Assembly (NCBI RefSeq): GCF_000338875.1
Contig: NZ_AOMO01000046.1
Location: 1-58,741, forward strand
Source: Vibrio mimicus CAIM 602
GTDB lineage: Bacteria; Pseudomonadota; Gammaproteobacteria; Enterobacterales; Vibrionaceae
Reading direction: 5' to 3'
DNA: 58,741 nt
Of the stretch, positions 47,096 through 55,328 are shown in pieces. Position 1 is the first letter of the stretch. Every line of letters begins with the position of its first letter. The translations under genes were made by a program, and so were the position numbers. The notes beneath the pieces are model-generated. The model was not told the DNA's origin. It did not search any database and saw only the letters and a program-made list of their open reading frames with translations.

Positions 47096-48740
47096 GACAG
47101 AGCTCCATAACCTGACCAGAATGAACAACTAAACGTTGATCAACCTGTTTAACTTGTCGGGAGCGGTGACTGATAATGATCTGAATTTGCTCTGGAAAGT
47201 AGCTACGTAACACCTCTAAAACAACTTGTTCAGTGAATGGATCTAAGTGTGCAGTCGCCTCATCTAATACGAGGATCGGCGTTTTGGCTAATGCCGCACG
47301 GATCATCGCTAAGCGTTGCATCTCACCCCCACTAAATAAACGACTGGCCTCTCCAATATCACACTGAAGCTGGGCAGGAAGCTCTTGAACCAATTGTTTA
47401 AGCTTGAACAACTCCAATAGGAACCAAATTTCATCATCCTCAATGTTACGCTTAGCTAAAGTTAAGTTGTCACGCAGCGTCCCTGAGAAAAACACCACAT
47501 GTTGATCAACTGACGCTATAAAGTGGCTACGACTTTCATCATCCAAATTTGCAATCAACTGCTCATTGATGAACCAACCTCCAGCCTCAGCCTCCAGCTC
47601 ACCCAACAAAGTGGCTAGCAAAGTACTTTTTCCAGCTCCTGATTCTCCTTCTATGGTAATACGCTGCCCCGGTTTAAAACTCAGGTTTACTTGGTCCAAA
47701 ATTCGGTGTTGCCCACGTGATACCGCTAGATTCCTGCACGCTAGAGCTTGAAGTGGAGCTTGGTAAGCGACGTTGTCACTTTCTAACGAACCGCACAAAG
47801 GCAAAATTCTGTCTATCGCAATCAAGGATTGTTGTATCTGAGAAAATATCTGTGTCAGATCTAACCAAGGTTTGAGCAAGCCTGCACTAATACAAACAAC
47901 CATGAGCAAATCCACCGCAGTTAGCTGTCCGCTATCAACCAAGATGATCGCTACAGGGACAACTAAAATCAGCGAAATTTGTGCAAGTGTAATAAAGGTG
48001 ACCCAAGCTCCAACCATGGTTTGGGTATAGCCGTTTACGATCTTATGGTGAGATTGCAAAGTGCGTTTTAATTCAAGATAGGAGTTTGAGTCCACCGCAA
48101 ACAATTTCATTACACCGATGCTACGCAGAAACTCCATTTGCGCATGATGTAGGTTAGCTACAACACGGTTGTATTTTTCTTGTCGAGTGGCAAATCCTCG
48201 CATCATCCAAATTTGCGCCACCATCGCCAAAGGAAGCGGTGCAAGTGCAAGCAATGCTAAACGCCAATCAATGTAAAAAAGCATCCCCACCATCAAAATC
48301 GGCATTAATACGCCATTGATCATATCAGTGCCATGATGAGCGATAAGAGGCTCCAAACTCTGGCACTCATCCGTGATGCGTTTTTCGATATCTCCCCTTT
48401 TTAAGCTACGCAGCTGATCTATTTTCATCTTCGCCAAAGAACGAACCATATGCTGCCTTACGTTCTGAATAATGTGGTAAGCAGCCAGATGAGCGAACCA
48501 CACCGCCAAAGCATAAAATGCGTAACGAACAGACAGCGCAATTGCCATAGCGATTAGATACACCAACGGTGATTGGCCATGATAAATGGCCATTACAGAT
48601 AGATAGAAAAAGACCCACGATACCCACTCGACCAAGCTGCACAATACTGCACTACTAGCCGATATTACGACTCTATTTCTTTCACTCACTAACATGCTTT
48701 TGAGCGCAGCCATGCGGCTCATGCTTTGTGCAAGTAGCAT
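47088..48740 (-). CDS. ABC transporter, fused membrane and ATPase domains (YbtP/YbtQ-like, first of pair)
   Basis: This 550-aa protein is taken from ATG 48740, which has GGAG 6 bases upstream; the longer TTG start at 48788 is less likely. Membrane segments fill the first 300 residues, then Walker A IEGESGAGKSTLL, signature FSGGEMQRLAMIRAAL (LSGG changed to FSGG), Walker B ILVLDEATAHLD, and IIISHRSRQ. It is co-translated with the following ABC gene and lies downstream of the PPTase gene on the same strand. Confidence 0.85.
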   Translation of the reverse strand: MLLAQSMSRMAALKSMLVSERNRVVISASSAVLCSLVEWVSWVFFYLSVMAIYHGQSPLVYLIAMAIALSVRYAFYALAVWFAHLAAYHIIQNVRQHMVRSLAKMKIDQLRSLKRGDIEKRITDECQSLEPLIAHHGTDMINGVLMPILMVGMLFYIDWRLALLALAPLPLAMVAQIWMMRGFATRQEKYNRVVANLHHAQMEFLRSIGVMKLFAVDSNSYLELKRTLQSHHKIVNGYTQTMVGAWVTFITLAQISLILVVPVAIILVDSGQLTAVDLLMVVCISAGLLKPWLDLTQIFSQIQQSLIAIDRILPLCGSLESDNVAYQAPLQALACRNLAVSRGQHRILDQVNLSFKPGQRITIEGESGAGKSTLLATLLGELEAEAGGWFINEQLIANLDDESRSHFIASVDQHVVFFSGTLRDNLTLAKRNIEDDEIWFLLELFKLKQLVQELPAQLQCDIGEASRLFSGGEMQRLAMIRAALAKTPILVLDEATAHLDPFTEQVVLEVLRSYFPEQIQIIISHRSRQVKQVDQRLVVHSGQVMELCHE

Positions 48741-48894
48741 AAAAACTCCATAAATGGAGATCATTCTTATAGAGTTTTTTATCCGCAACTAACGCAATCA
48801 GGCGAAAAAATATCGAATTTCGAAACTCATCGACATTGAGTGAATAAAGACGAAGCTGCCCAGAGGGAAAACATTTTCAAGCGGTCAATAGGGA

Positions 48895-49596
48895 TCAATC
48901 AGTAATAATGGTTAAAACAACATCTTGATGAACAAAATAATGTCCTACAGCCTGCCATCCCTTGGGATAAGCTGCACTTAACGATCTAAGAAGAGTTATT
49001 TGAAACTGGCCGCTATTGGGTTCAATCCAATCTACTCGTGCGTCTTCAAAACCGAAAAACTGTTTTACTTGCGGGTATAGGGCTTTATACAAGCTTTCCT
49101 TAGCAGAAAAAAATCAATGTAATTCCTTGATAAAATTCTAATTCGCACCGCTCAAGAAGAGATTGTTCGGAAGCATCAATGATTCTTGGGCTAATTCTTG
49201 CGCCAAACTAGGAGACATCCAAGATTCTAAGTCGACACCAATAATCTGATGATCACTGAAATAAGAAACAGCGGCCAACGCATAGGTATCGGTGTGAGTG
49301 ATCGAACCCGATATCCCATCAGGCCACTGTGGTGATCGATTATCACCAATGGGAATTTGATAGTTTTGCTGAGTTAATTTTTTAAGTGCTTCTCGTGCTA
49401 CGTAGCGGCCAGCTAAATACTCCGCTTTGCGCTTATTAACTGCTCTATTCAAGGTTATTGGCTCATCAATCCCATGCTCTAAAAAACTGTTCGGATGATA
49501 TTGCGATACATTAAATGATATGGAATGGCAAACTATATGCTTTGGAGAGCTTAAGAATGCATCGCCAAGATGACGAAAAATTTTTGAGTCGTCCAT
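48895..49596 (-). pseudogene. 4'-phosphopantetheinyl transferase (EntD-like), two compensating frameshifts
   Basis: The N-terminal part (49596 to about 49190) shows KRKAEYLAGRYVAREAL, SGSITHTDTYALAAVS and GVDLESWMS, the EntD/Sfp features. The C-terminal part (about 49106-48895) begins FSAKESLYKALYPQV, the KEsxxK motif. Between them the true sequence (PRIIDASEQSLLERCELEFY, then QGITLI) is in another frame. One C is missing at the G/C run 49188-49190 and one T is extra in the 7-base A/T run 49107-49113. The two errors cancel, but a TAG at 49138-49140 stops the frame between them. The restored protein is about 233 aa and would convert the carrier domains of Irp1 and Irp2 to holo form. Confidence 0.85.
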
Positions 49597-49740
49597 TTTT
49601 CTACCTGTTACGTTTTTTGCGTAATTCAGTTAAAAATTCGAGCTGGTATTATTTAGACAACTCGACAAGTTTCAGGAATACCAAGTGCTGAGATGCAAAG
49701 TTAGCGACTTATCAGAGGTTTTGCTTGGATTATGGACATA
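49597..49740. other. Right junction of the island, no gene
   Basis: A short AT-rich gap holds the PPTase promoter region and the right island boundary. I found no convincing second dif-like site, no repeat of the left junction and no mobile-element end. Confidence 0.4.
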
Positions 49741-49762
49741 AAAAAGCGGGTTAACCACCCGC
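49735..49762 (-). terminator. Terminator of the SUI1 gene
   Basis: On the minus strand GCGGGT-GGTTA-ACCCGC is followed by TTTTTTATG. It overlaps the stop codon of the SUI1 gene (49751-49753). Confidence 0.85.
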
Positions 49763-50062
49763 CAATTTTACTTTGAAGCCTTTGGATTCAATCAATGTCT
49801 TGAGCAGCTCGCGGACATCACCTTGAATTTCAATATCGCCATCTTTTACTGCTCCACCACAACCGCATTTTTTCTTAAATTCGGCAGCAAGCAGCTTTAA
49901 TGTCGCGTCATCAACATCTAAACCTTTCACTATTGTAACGCCTTTGCCTTTGCGTCCTTTAGTTTCACGAAAAATTCGTACGATGCCATCGCCTTTTGGG
50001 CGTTCTACTTTTTCCGGTTCAGGCTTAATGCGCCCAACTTCGGTTGAATACACCAATGTCAT
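49751..50062 (-). CDS. SUI1/eIF1-family translation factor (YciH-like)
   Basis: This 103-aa protein starts at ATG 50062 (MTLVYSTEVGRIKPEPEK), the usual family beginning; the upstream extension to 50119 overlaps DUF3319 and is rejected. The SUI1 core is GRKGKGVTIVKGL, LAAEFKKKCGCGGAVKDGDIE and IQGDVRELLKTLI. It corresponds to VCA0570. Bacterial YciH is thought to influence start-site selection. It lies 10 bases after the DUF3319 gene, probably in one operon. Confidence 0.9.
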   Translation of the reverse strand: MTLVYSTEVGRIKPEPEKVERPKGDGIVRIFRETKGRKGKGVTIVKGLDVDDATLKLLAAEFKKKCGCGGAVKDGDIEIQGDVRELLKTLIESKGFKVKLAGG

Positions 50063-50072
50063 AATGTTTAAT

Positions 50073-50456
50073 CTATCTTTTTTGTTGAGCTTGTTGTTGC
50101 ATCGCTCTTTGTCTTGCAACTAAGTAAGCTTCGATATGTTTTTGAATGGCGATTTTGGAACCTTTGATCAAACGGCCATTAAAAAAGCAATACCACTCGT
50201 TAGCTTCACCAGTATCATTTTTAATGGTGAAACCATTGAATTGCTCCTGAGCACCAGCCGAAACTTCACGTTTCTGACCGATAGACTCAAACTCTTTCGG
50301 ATCGATGATCGAAGCTGTATCACAAAACCAATCGATACTCTTTTTCACCGCAGCTAAATTGCCAGTCAATACGTGGCTTTTTATCCTTACTTGCCATATC
50401 TCAGTCGAATTGGCAGCCGACTGGAGATTAAAACCTCGATAAGTTGCAACAGCCAT
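50073..50456 (-). CDS. DUF3319 family protein
   Basis: This 127-aa protein (MAVATYRGFNLQSAANSTEI, later NGFTIKNDTGEANEWYCFFNGRLIKG) corresponds by position to VCA0571, a DUF3319 member. It has no signal peptide or catalytic motif. Its function is unknown. It is transcribed with the SUI1 gene. Confidence 0.7.
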   Translation of the reverse strand: MAVATYRGFNLQSAANSTEIWQVRIKSHVLTGNLAAVKKSIDWFCDTASIIDPKEFESIGQKREVSAGAQEQFNGFTIKNDTGEANEWYCFFNGRLIKGSKIAIQKHIEAYLVARQRAMQQQAQQKR

Positions 50457-50618
50457 ATATACTCTGCTTTTTTGTTGATATTACCTAAATAATAATTCTA
50501 TATCTGAGCTTATCAAGTATATTATCGCTAATTCGTTAGCTAACAGAGAGTTATCTCGTATCTTTTGACACTTTTACCAATGCATTGCCACCTTCCAAGT
50601 TTTAAAACTCAGATTAAG

Positions 50619-50631
50619 GTGACAATGTCAC
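50619..50631. promoter_or_regulatory. matS site (MatP binding)
   Basis: GTGACAATGTCAC fits GTGACRNYGTCAC exactly. It is intergenic, just downstream of ddl and upstream of the DUF3319 gene. Confidence 0.7.
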
Positions 50632-50645
50632 CAAATGCTTGAGTC

Positions 50646-51650
50646 CTACTTTGCACTGGCTAATGTGCTGATAACACATTGAGCTAAAAATTCACTAAAG
50701 CGATGCCCATTATGCTCCAGCATTTTAGGGAACATGGAAATTGGCGTCATTCCTGGGAATGTATTGACTTCATTGAGATAAATGTGACCGTCTTGAGTTA
50801 GGAAGAAATCAATGCGAGACAGATGACGAAGCTTCATATGAACAAAAACACGCTCCGCACTTTGCTGAATGAGTTCACGTTGCTCATCAGTCAAATTTTC
50901 AGCTTCAATGAGTGTACGAGAATGGCTTGTTGCACTGTATTTCTCTTCATAAGAATAGAAAGCATCTTCAGGAGCAATGATCTCACCTGGTTTGGAAATA
51001 AACAGTTTCCCATTCATTTCATAAGCTGCAACCTCAAGCTCTCTTGGTTTGACGGCTTTTTCCACTAACACTTGCTCAGAAAAACCAAACGCAGCCTCAA
51101 TTGCAGCAGCAATTTGCTCTTCATTGGTTACCTTGTAACATCCAACGGAAGAGCCTTGACGTGCAGCTTTGACAAAGATGCTCCCCCAATTGCGGAAGGC
51201 TTGTCTCGCTTTTTCAACCGAGTCTGGCGTGTTTTGAGTCAAGAATAGATATGGCGTATTTGGTATACCTAGTGCGTCATACCACAGTTTGGATGTGATT
51301 TTGTTAAAGCTGTTCGCACTCGCTTCTGGCCCACAACCTAGGTATGGGATGCCAGCAAGTTCAAGCATGGACTGAATATCCCCTGTTTCACCAGGAAAAC
51401 CATGGATACAAGGCACCACAAAATCAATTGGATAAGAGATATTATCGCCATTTAACGTCGCACTGTTGGTATCTAGATAAACCAGTTCACCATGCTTAGA
51501 AAACCAGCCTTCTTTTTTCATCTCAACACGAACTACATTGAATTCAGGTGTAAGTTCAAGTTGCTGCTGGATGTAATTTGCTGATACGAGTGAAATTTCG
51601 TGCTCAGATGAGCCGCCACCACATAAAAGTAGGATTGTAGTCTTAGTCAT
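50646..51650 (-). CDS. ddl: D-alanine--D-alanine ligase
   Basis: This 334-aa ATP-grasp enzyme joins two D-Ala for peptidoglycan precursors. It shows LLLCGGGSSEHEISL at the N-terminus, PCIHGFPGETGDIQSMLE, VKAARQGSSVGCYKV in the ATP-grasp core, and LNEVNTFPGMTPISMFPKM near the C-terminus. It corresponds to VCA0572. A second ddl gene is expected elsewhere in a Vibrio, next to the division cluster. The gene is intact. Confidence 0.93.
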   Translation of the reverse strand: MTKTTILLLCGGGSSEHEISLVSANYIQQQLELTPEFNVVRVEMKKEGWFSKHGELVYLDTNSATLNGDNISYPIDFVVPCIHGFPGETGDIQSMLELAGIPYLGCGPEASANSFNKITSKLWYDALGIPNTPYLFLTQNTPDSVEKARQAFRNWGSIFVKAARQGSSVGCYKVTNEEQIAAAIEAAFGFSEQVLVEKAVKPRELEVAAYEMNGKLFISKPGEIIAPEDAFYSYEEKYSATSHSRTLIEAENLTDEQRELIQQSAERVFVHMKLRHLSRIDFFLTQDGHIYLNEVNTFPGMTPISMFPKMLEHNGHRFSEFLAQCVISTLASAK

Positions 51651-51771
51651 TAATCTTTCCGTGACACCGAAGTAGTAATTGATGGCTATGATAGTTCATT
51701 CAAAGTCAACTTACAGTCAATGTTATCGTTTCTTACGAAAACCTTATTCAACTGCTTATAGAACAAACAAT

Positions 51772-51791
51772 AAAGGGGCCTAAGCCCCTTT
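51772..51791 (-). terminator. Terminator of the SPOR lipoprotein gene
   Basis: AAAGGGGC-CTAA-GCCCCTTT, read on the minus strand directly after the stop at 51801 and followed by a T-rich stretch. Confidence 0.8.
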
Positions 51792-51800
51792 AAGAAAGTA

Positions 51801-52391
51801 TTAGTTTAATTTGTTGAGTGTTGGAAACTCAGAATTCTTAATCGAGTCAATGCTCTTCACGAATGGTTTCATTGAGCGTAAGTCACTCGGCAAATTGGAG
51901 ATCGCTTCTGTCGCTTCTTGACGCGTCGCGTAATCTCCAAAAAGAACGGTATACCACTTTGTACCATTCACCATCTTGTAGTTTTCCCAGATAGGTTGTC
52001 CATTTTTTGGCAACTTAGAAGCGAATTGATCCACTTTGCTTTGTGCTCCCACAGCGACAACCTGAATAGTAAAACCGTAGCGAGGATTCATCGCAACTTG
52101 TTTTGCTGTCGGTGGTGTGATGGAAACGGCTGGTTTAGCCTGTGGACTCATCTTAACCACTTTTTTCTCATTGTCGGTCGGACTAATTTTGACAACATTT
52201 TGTTCGACGTTTTGCTCAGAGATGCCTTCAGCAGCACCGCTTTCCGAAATAACGGGTTGCTCAACTGTAGCAACAGCAAACTCTTCGCGATGACTTTCTG
52301 TCTTCACGTCCGTGGTATAACTACCTGATGCGCAAGCTGTAAGAATTGCCGATAGCCCAATAACTGTGATTTTTTTCATGGATTTAGTCAT
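51801..52391 (-). CDS. SPOR-domain lipoprotein
   Basis: This 196-aa protein has a lipoprotein signal (MKKITVIGLSAILTAC, lipobox LTAC), a low-complexity middle with two KKVVKMSP/VVKISP-like stretches, and a C-terminal SPOR domain (about 112-185: YGFTIQVVAVGAQSKVDQFA, KWYTVLFGDYATRQEATEAI). SPOR domains bind denuded peptidoglycan at division sites, so an envelope or division role is likely. The start may be 52391 or the second ATG at 52379; neither has a strong ribosome site. It corresponds to VCA0573. Confidence 0.8.
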   Translation of the reverse strand: MTKSMKKITVIGLSAILTACASGSYTTDVKTESHREEFAVATVEQPVISESGAAEGISEQNVEQNVVKISPTDNEKKVVKMSPQAKPAVSITPPTAKQVAMNPRYGFTIQVVAVGAQSKVDQFASKLPKNGQPIWENYKMVNGTKWYTVLFGDYATRQEATEAISNLPSDLRSMKPFVKSIDSIKNSEFPTLNKLN

Positions 52392-52472
52392 GTCTTAGGT
52401 ACAAAGTGCTTTAAATCATGCACATTGCAACAGAGAGAATCAAGCGTGCAGCATCAATATATGCACCTATCC

Positions 52473-52488
52473 TGTGATTTATGACACA
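52473..52488. promoter_or_regulatory. CRP-like site upstream of the Pat-like gene
   Basis: TGTGATTTATGACACA differs from TGTGA-N6-TCACA at one position. In E. coli the related gene patZ (yfiQ) is CRP-controlled, which makes the site plausible. It lies about 110 bases before the start. Confidence 0.35.
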
Positions 52489-52596
52489 AAGTAACCAAAG
52501 GGAACTGTAAACTCGATCACAGAGGTCTTTTTCTGCCTCACTGAGCTCACAATATTTGGTTAACATATAACAGACACTCAATAAGGCAGGCAGACT

Positions 52597-55278
52597 ATGA
52601 ATCACTTGAATCAACTGCTTAAACCCAAATCTGTTGCTGTTATTGGCGCATCGATTCGGCAATTTCGCGCTGGTAACATTGTGATGAAAAACTTGCTTCA
52701 GGGTGGTTTTGATGGCGCTATCATGCCTGTCACTCCGTACTACCCTGCTGTTTGTGGTGTTTTGGCTTACAAGACGATCGCCGATCTACCAATCATTCCA
52801 GATATTGCGATTCTCTGTACCCATGCTTCCCGCAACGTTAGCTTGTTTAACCAATTAGCAGAAAAAGGGGTCAAACAAGTTATTGTTTTATCCTCAGACA
52901 TGTATTCCCTTGATGCGCAAGGCGAAGAAATTCAAGCACAGTGTATGGCAATTGCTAAGCCTGCTGGCATGCGTATTCTTGGACCGAACAGCCTAGGTTT
53001 GATCTTGCCTTGGATACATTTCAATGGTTCTTTTTCGCCGGTTTCCGCACTGAAAGGTAACATCGCGTTCATTTCACAATCCGCTGCGGTATGTACCACT
53101 ATTCTTGACTGGGCGAATGATAAAGGTATCGGTTTTTCAGCATTTATCTCTTTAGGAAACGCAAGTGATATCGATTTTGCCGATTTACTCGATACATTGA
53201 GTACCGACAAACACACGGATGCCATCCTACTTTATGTCGATACTATTCGTGACGCTCGGCGCTTTATGTCGGCCGCCCGAGCCGCTTCACGTAACCGCAG
53301 GATCTTAGTGCTAAAAGGCGGACGGACAAAAGCGGGAAGAAAAGCCGCGCAAATGCACACTGGTGGTGATGATACCCTAGATATTATTTACGACTCTGCG
53401 ATTCGCCGCACCGGTATGCTCAGAGTAAACAATACTCATGAGCTGTTTGCTGCCGTAGAAACGTTAACGCACTCAGTACCACTGAGAGGTGAACGCCTCG
53501 CCATTATCACCAATGGTGGCGGGCCGGCAATTATGGCGGTTGATGCTCTTCTGGAACGGGGCGGTAAACTAGCTCAGCTCGAAGACTCAATTTATGAGAA
53601 GTTGAACCAGACGCTTCCGCAAAGTTGGTCGCACAGCAACCCTGTCGATATTGTGGGTGATGCCGATCATCAGCGTTACATCTCTGCATTAAATATTTTG
53701 CTTGAAAGCGAAACGATCGATGCCATTTTGATAATGCACAGTCCGTCAGCTATCGCACATTCAGAACAGACGGCTCAAGCACTTGTTGAAGCCATTCAAA
53801 AACATCCACGCGCAAAGCGCTTTAATATCCTAACCAACTGGTCTGGCGAACTTTCAGCTAAGCCAGCACGCACCATTTTTAACCAAGCGGGCATTCCCAC
53901 TTATCGTACCCCGGAAAGCGCGGTAACAGCCTTTATGCACTTAGTGGAGTACAGGCGCAATCAGAAACACCTGATGGAAACTCCGACTACTACGGAAGTT
54001 GTGCATGCCTCAGAAATGCATACGGCAAAATCGTGGATTGAAGAACAACTAGGAGAAAATGAGAACGCTAGTTTGGATACTCACCAAATTGGTACTCTAT
54101 TCAAATGCTTTAATTTTAACGTGCTACCAACGTGGATTGCGTCTGATAGTACAGAAGCAGTCCATATTGCTGAGACCATTGGATATCCGGTTGCAGTTAA
54201 ATTGAGATCTCCCGACATAGCTCATAAATCGGATGTGCAAGGGGTAATGCTTAACTTGCGAAACCGAGTAGAAGTAGCCAATGCTGCGCAAGCGATTCTT
54301 GATCGAACTCAGCTCTCCTATCCTTCAGCAAACATTCACGGCCTTTTAGTACAAGGTATGGCAAAGTTGGCGGGCGGTGAAGAATTGAGAATTAAGGTTA
54401 AAACTGATGCTACTTTTGGCCCCGTTATTTTGCTTGGGCAAGGCGGATCTGAGTGGGATGAATCACTTGATGCGGCGGCAGCACTACCTCCATTGAATAT
54501 GACGCTAGCACGCTACCTGATTGTTCGAGCGATTCGAGGTGGCAAAATTAGGCTACAGAAACTCCCCGTCCCCATTGATATAGAAGGTTTATCTGAATTT
54601 TTGGTGCGCATTTCACAGATGGTCATTGAATGCCCTGAAGTTCATGAACTGGATATCCATCCACTACTGGTCAATGGCAGCCAGTTTACGATTCTTGATG
54701 CCAATTTAGTATTACGTCGATTTAGTGGCGATGCTCAAAACCGTCTTGCTATCCGACCTTATCCAACCGAGTTGGAAGAGCGCTGTCAGGCTCGTGATGG
54801 CGAATGGCTCACCGTACGACCTATATTGCCGGAAGATGAACCCAAACATGCCGCTTTCATCAAGAAGGTTTCAAAAGAAGATCTCTATAAGCGCTTTTTC
54901 TCTGATGTGGGTGAATTTAACCACGAGGCATTAGCCAATTTAACCCAAATCGATTTTGACCGAGAAATGGCCTTTGTGGCTGTCAGTGGTGAAGGTGAAG
55001 ATTCAGAAATCATTGGCGTATCAAGAGCCTTAATTAACCATGAAAATACTGATGCTGAATTCGCGATACTGATTCGTTCAGATTTGAAAGGAAAAGGCCT
55101 TGGCCGAATCCTAATGCGAAAAATCATAGACTACTGTCGTTCAAAAGGTACTCAGCAGATGTCCGGAATGACGATGCCCACCAACCGTGGAATGCTGACC
55201 CTAGCCCAGAAAATGGGTTTCGAAGTTGAAATTCATTTCGAGGATGGAACTGCTGACATGGTGTTGCCTCTGCGCTAA
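52597..55278 (+). CDS. Pat/YfiQ-like protein: NDP-forming acyl-CoA synthetase domains fused to GNAT acetyltransferase
   Basis: This 893-aa protein has a CoA-binding domain (about 10-140, KSVAVIGASIRQFRAGNIVM, ILGPNSLGLI), succinyl-CoA-ligase-like domains (about 150-460, SQSAAVCTTILDW, IITNGGGPAIMAVDALL) and an ATP-grasp domain (about 490-700, GYPVAVKLRSPDIAHKSDVQ, ILLGQGGSEWDES). The C-terminal GNAT domain (about 735-893) has the acetyl-CoA motif RSDLKGKGLGRILMRKII. Homologues acetylate lysines of metabolic enzymes, notably acetyl-CoA synthetase. The histidine needed by true ADP-forming synthetases was not checked. The gene is intact. Confidence 0.88.
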   Translation: MNHLNQLLKPKSVAVIGASIRQFRAGNIVMKNLLQGGFDGAIMPVTPYYPAVCGVLAYKTIADLPIIPDIAILCTHASRNVSLFNQLAEKGVKQVIVLSSDMYSLDAQGEEIQAQCMAIAKPAGMRILGPNSLGLILPWIHFNGSFSPVSALKGNIAFISQSAAVCTTILDWANDKGIGFSAFISLGNASDIDFADLLDTLSTDKHTDAILLYVDTIRDARRFMSAARAASRNRRILVLKGGRTKAGRKAAQMHTGGDDTLDIIYDSAIRRTGMLRVNNTHELFAAVETLTHSVPLRGERLAIITNGGGPAIMAVDALLERGGKLAQLEDSIYEKLNQTLPQSWSHSNPVDIVGDADHQRYISALNILLESETIDAILIMHSPSAIAHSEQTAQALVEAIQKHPRAKRFNILTNWSGELSAKPARTIFNQAGIPTYRTPESAVTAFMHLVEYRRNQKHLMETPTTTEVVHASEMHTAKSWIEEQLGENENASLDTHQIGTLFKCFNFNVLPTWIASDSTEAVHIAETIGYPVAVKLRSPDIAHKSDVQGVMLNLRNRVEVANAAQAILDRTQLSYPSANIHGLLVQGMAKLAGGEELRIKVKTDATFGPVILLGQGGSEWDESLDAAAALPPLNMTLARYLIVRAIRGGKIRLQKLPVPIDIEGLSEFLVRISQMVIECPEVHELDIHPLLVNGSQFTILDANLVLRRFSGDAQNRLAIRPYPTELEERCQARDGEWLTVRPILPEDEPKHAAFIKKVSKEDLYKRFFSDVGEFNHEALANLTQIDFDREMAFVAVSGEGEDSEIIGVSRALINHENTDAEFAILIRSDLKGKGLGRILMRKIIDYCRSKGTQQMSGMTMPTNRGMLTLAQKMGFEVEIHFEDGTADMVLPLR

Positions 55279-55283
55279 AGCAC

Positions 55284-55322
55284 AAAAGTGACAGAGGATC
55301 CTAAAGATCCTCCGTCACTTTT
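55284..55322. terminator. Bidirectional terminator between Pat and LysR genes
   Basis: AAAAGTGAC-A-GAGGATC-CTAAA-GATCCTC-C-GTCACTTTT forms a long stem with one internal mismatch and A/T ends serving both convergent genes. Confidence 0.85.
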
Positions 55323-55328
55323 GATGAT

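Larger units (their letters stand above)
15959..49740. mobile_element. Piscibactin/yersiniabactin-type siderophore island next to dif
   Basis: The twelve or thirteen siderophore genes from araC1 (16320) to the PPTase (49596) interrupt the V. cholerae order VCA0569-VCA0570. Gene order araC-araC-frpA-irp8-irp2-irp1-irp3-irp4-irp9-irp5 matches the irp high-pathogenicity island described in Photobacterium damselae and V. anguillarum, without dahP. No integrase, transposase or flanking direct repeat is seen. The ends given are the limits of the neighbouring core features, not mapped junctions. Confidence 0.8.

Noticed and set aside
49610..49645. Possible second dif site at the right island end (GCGTAATTCAGTTAAAAAT)
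   Set aside because: Needs gaps and several mismatches in both arms; not distinguishable from background.
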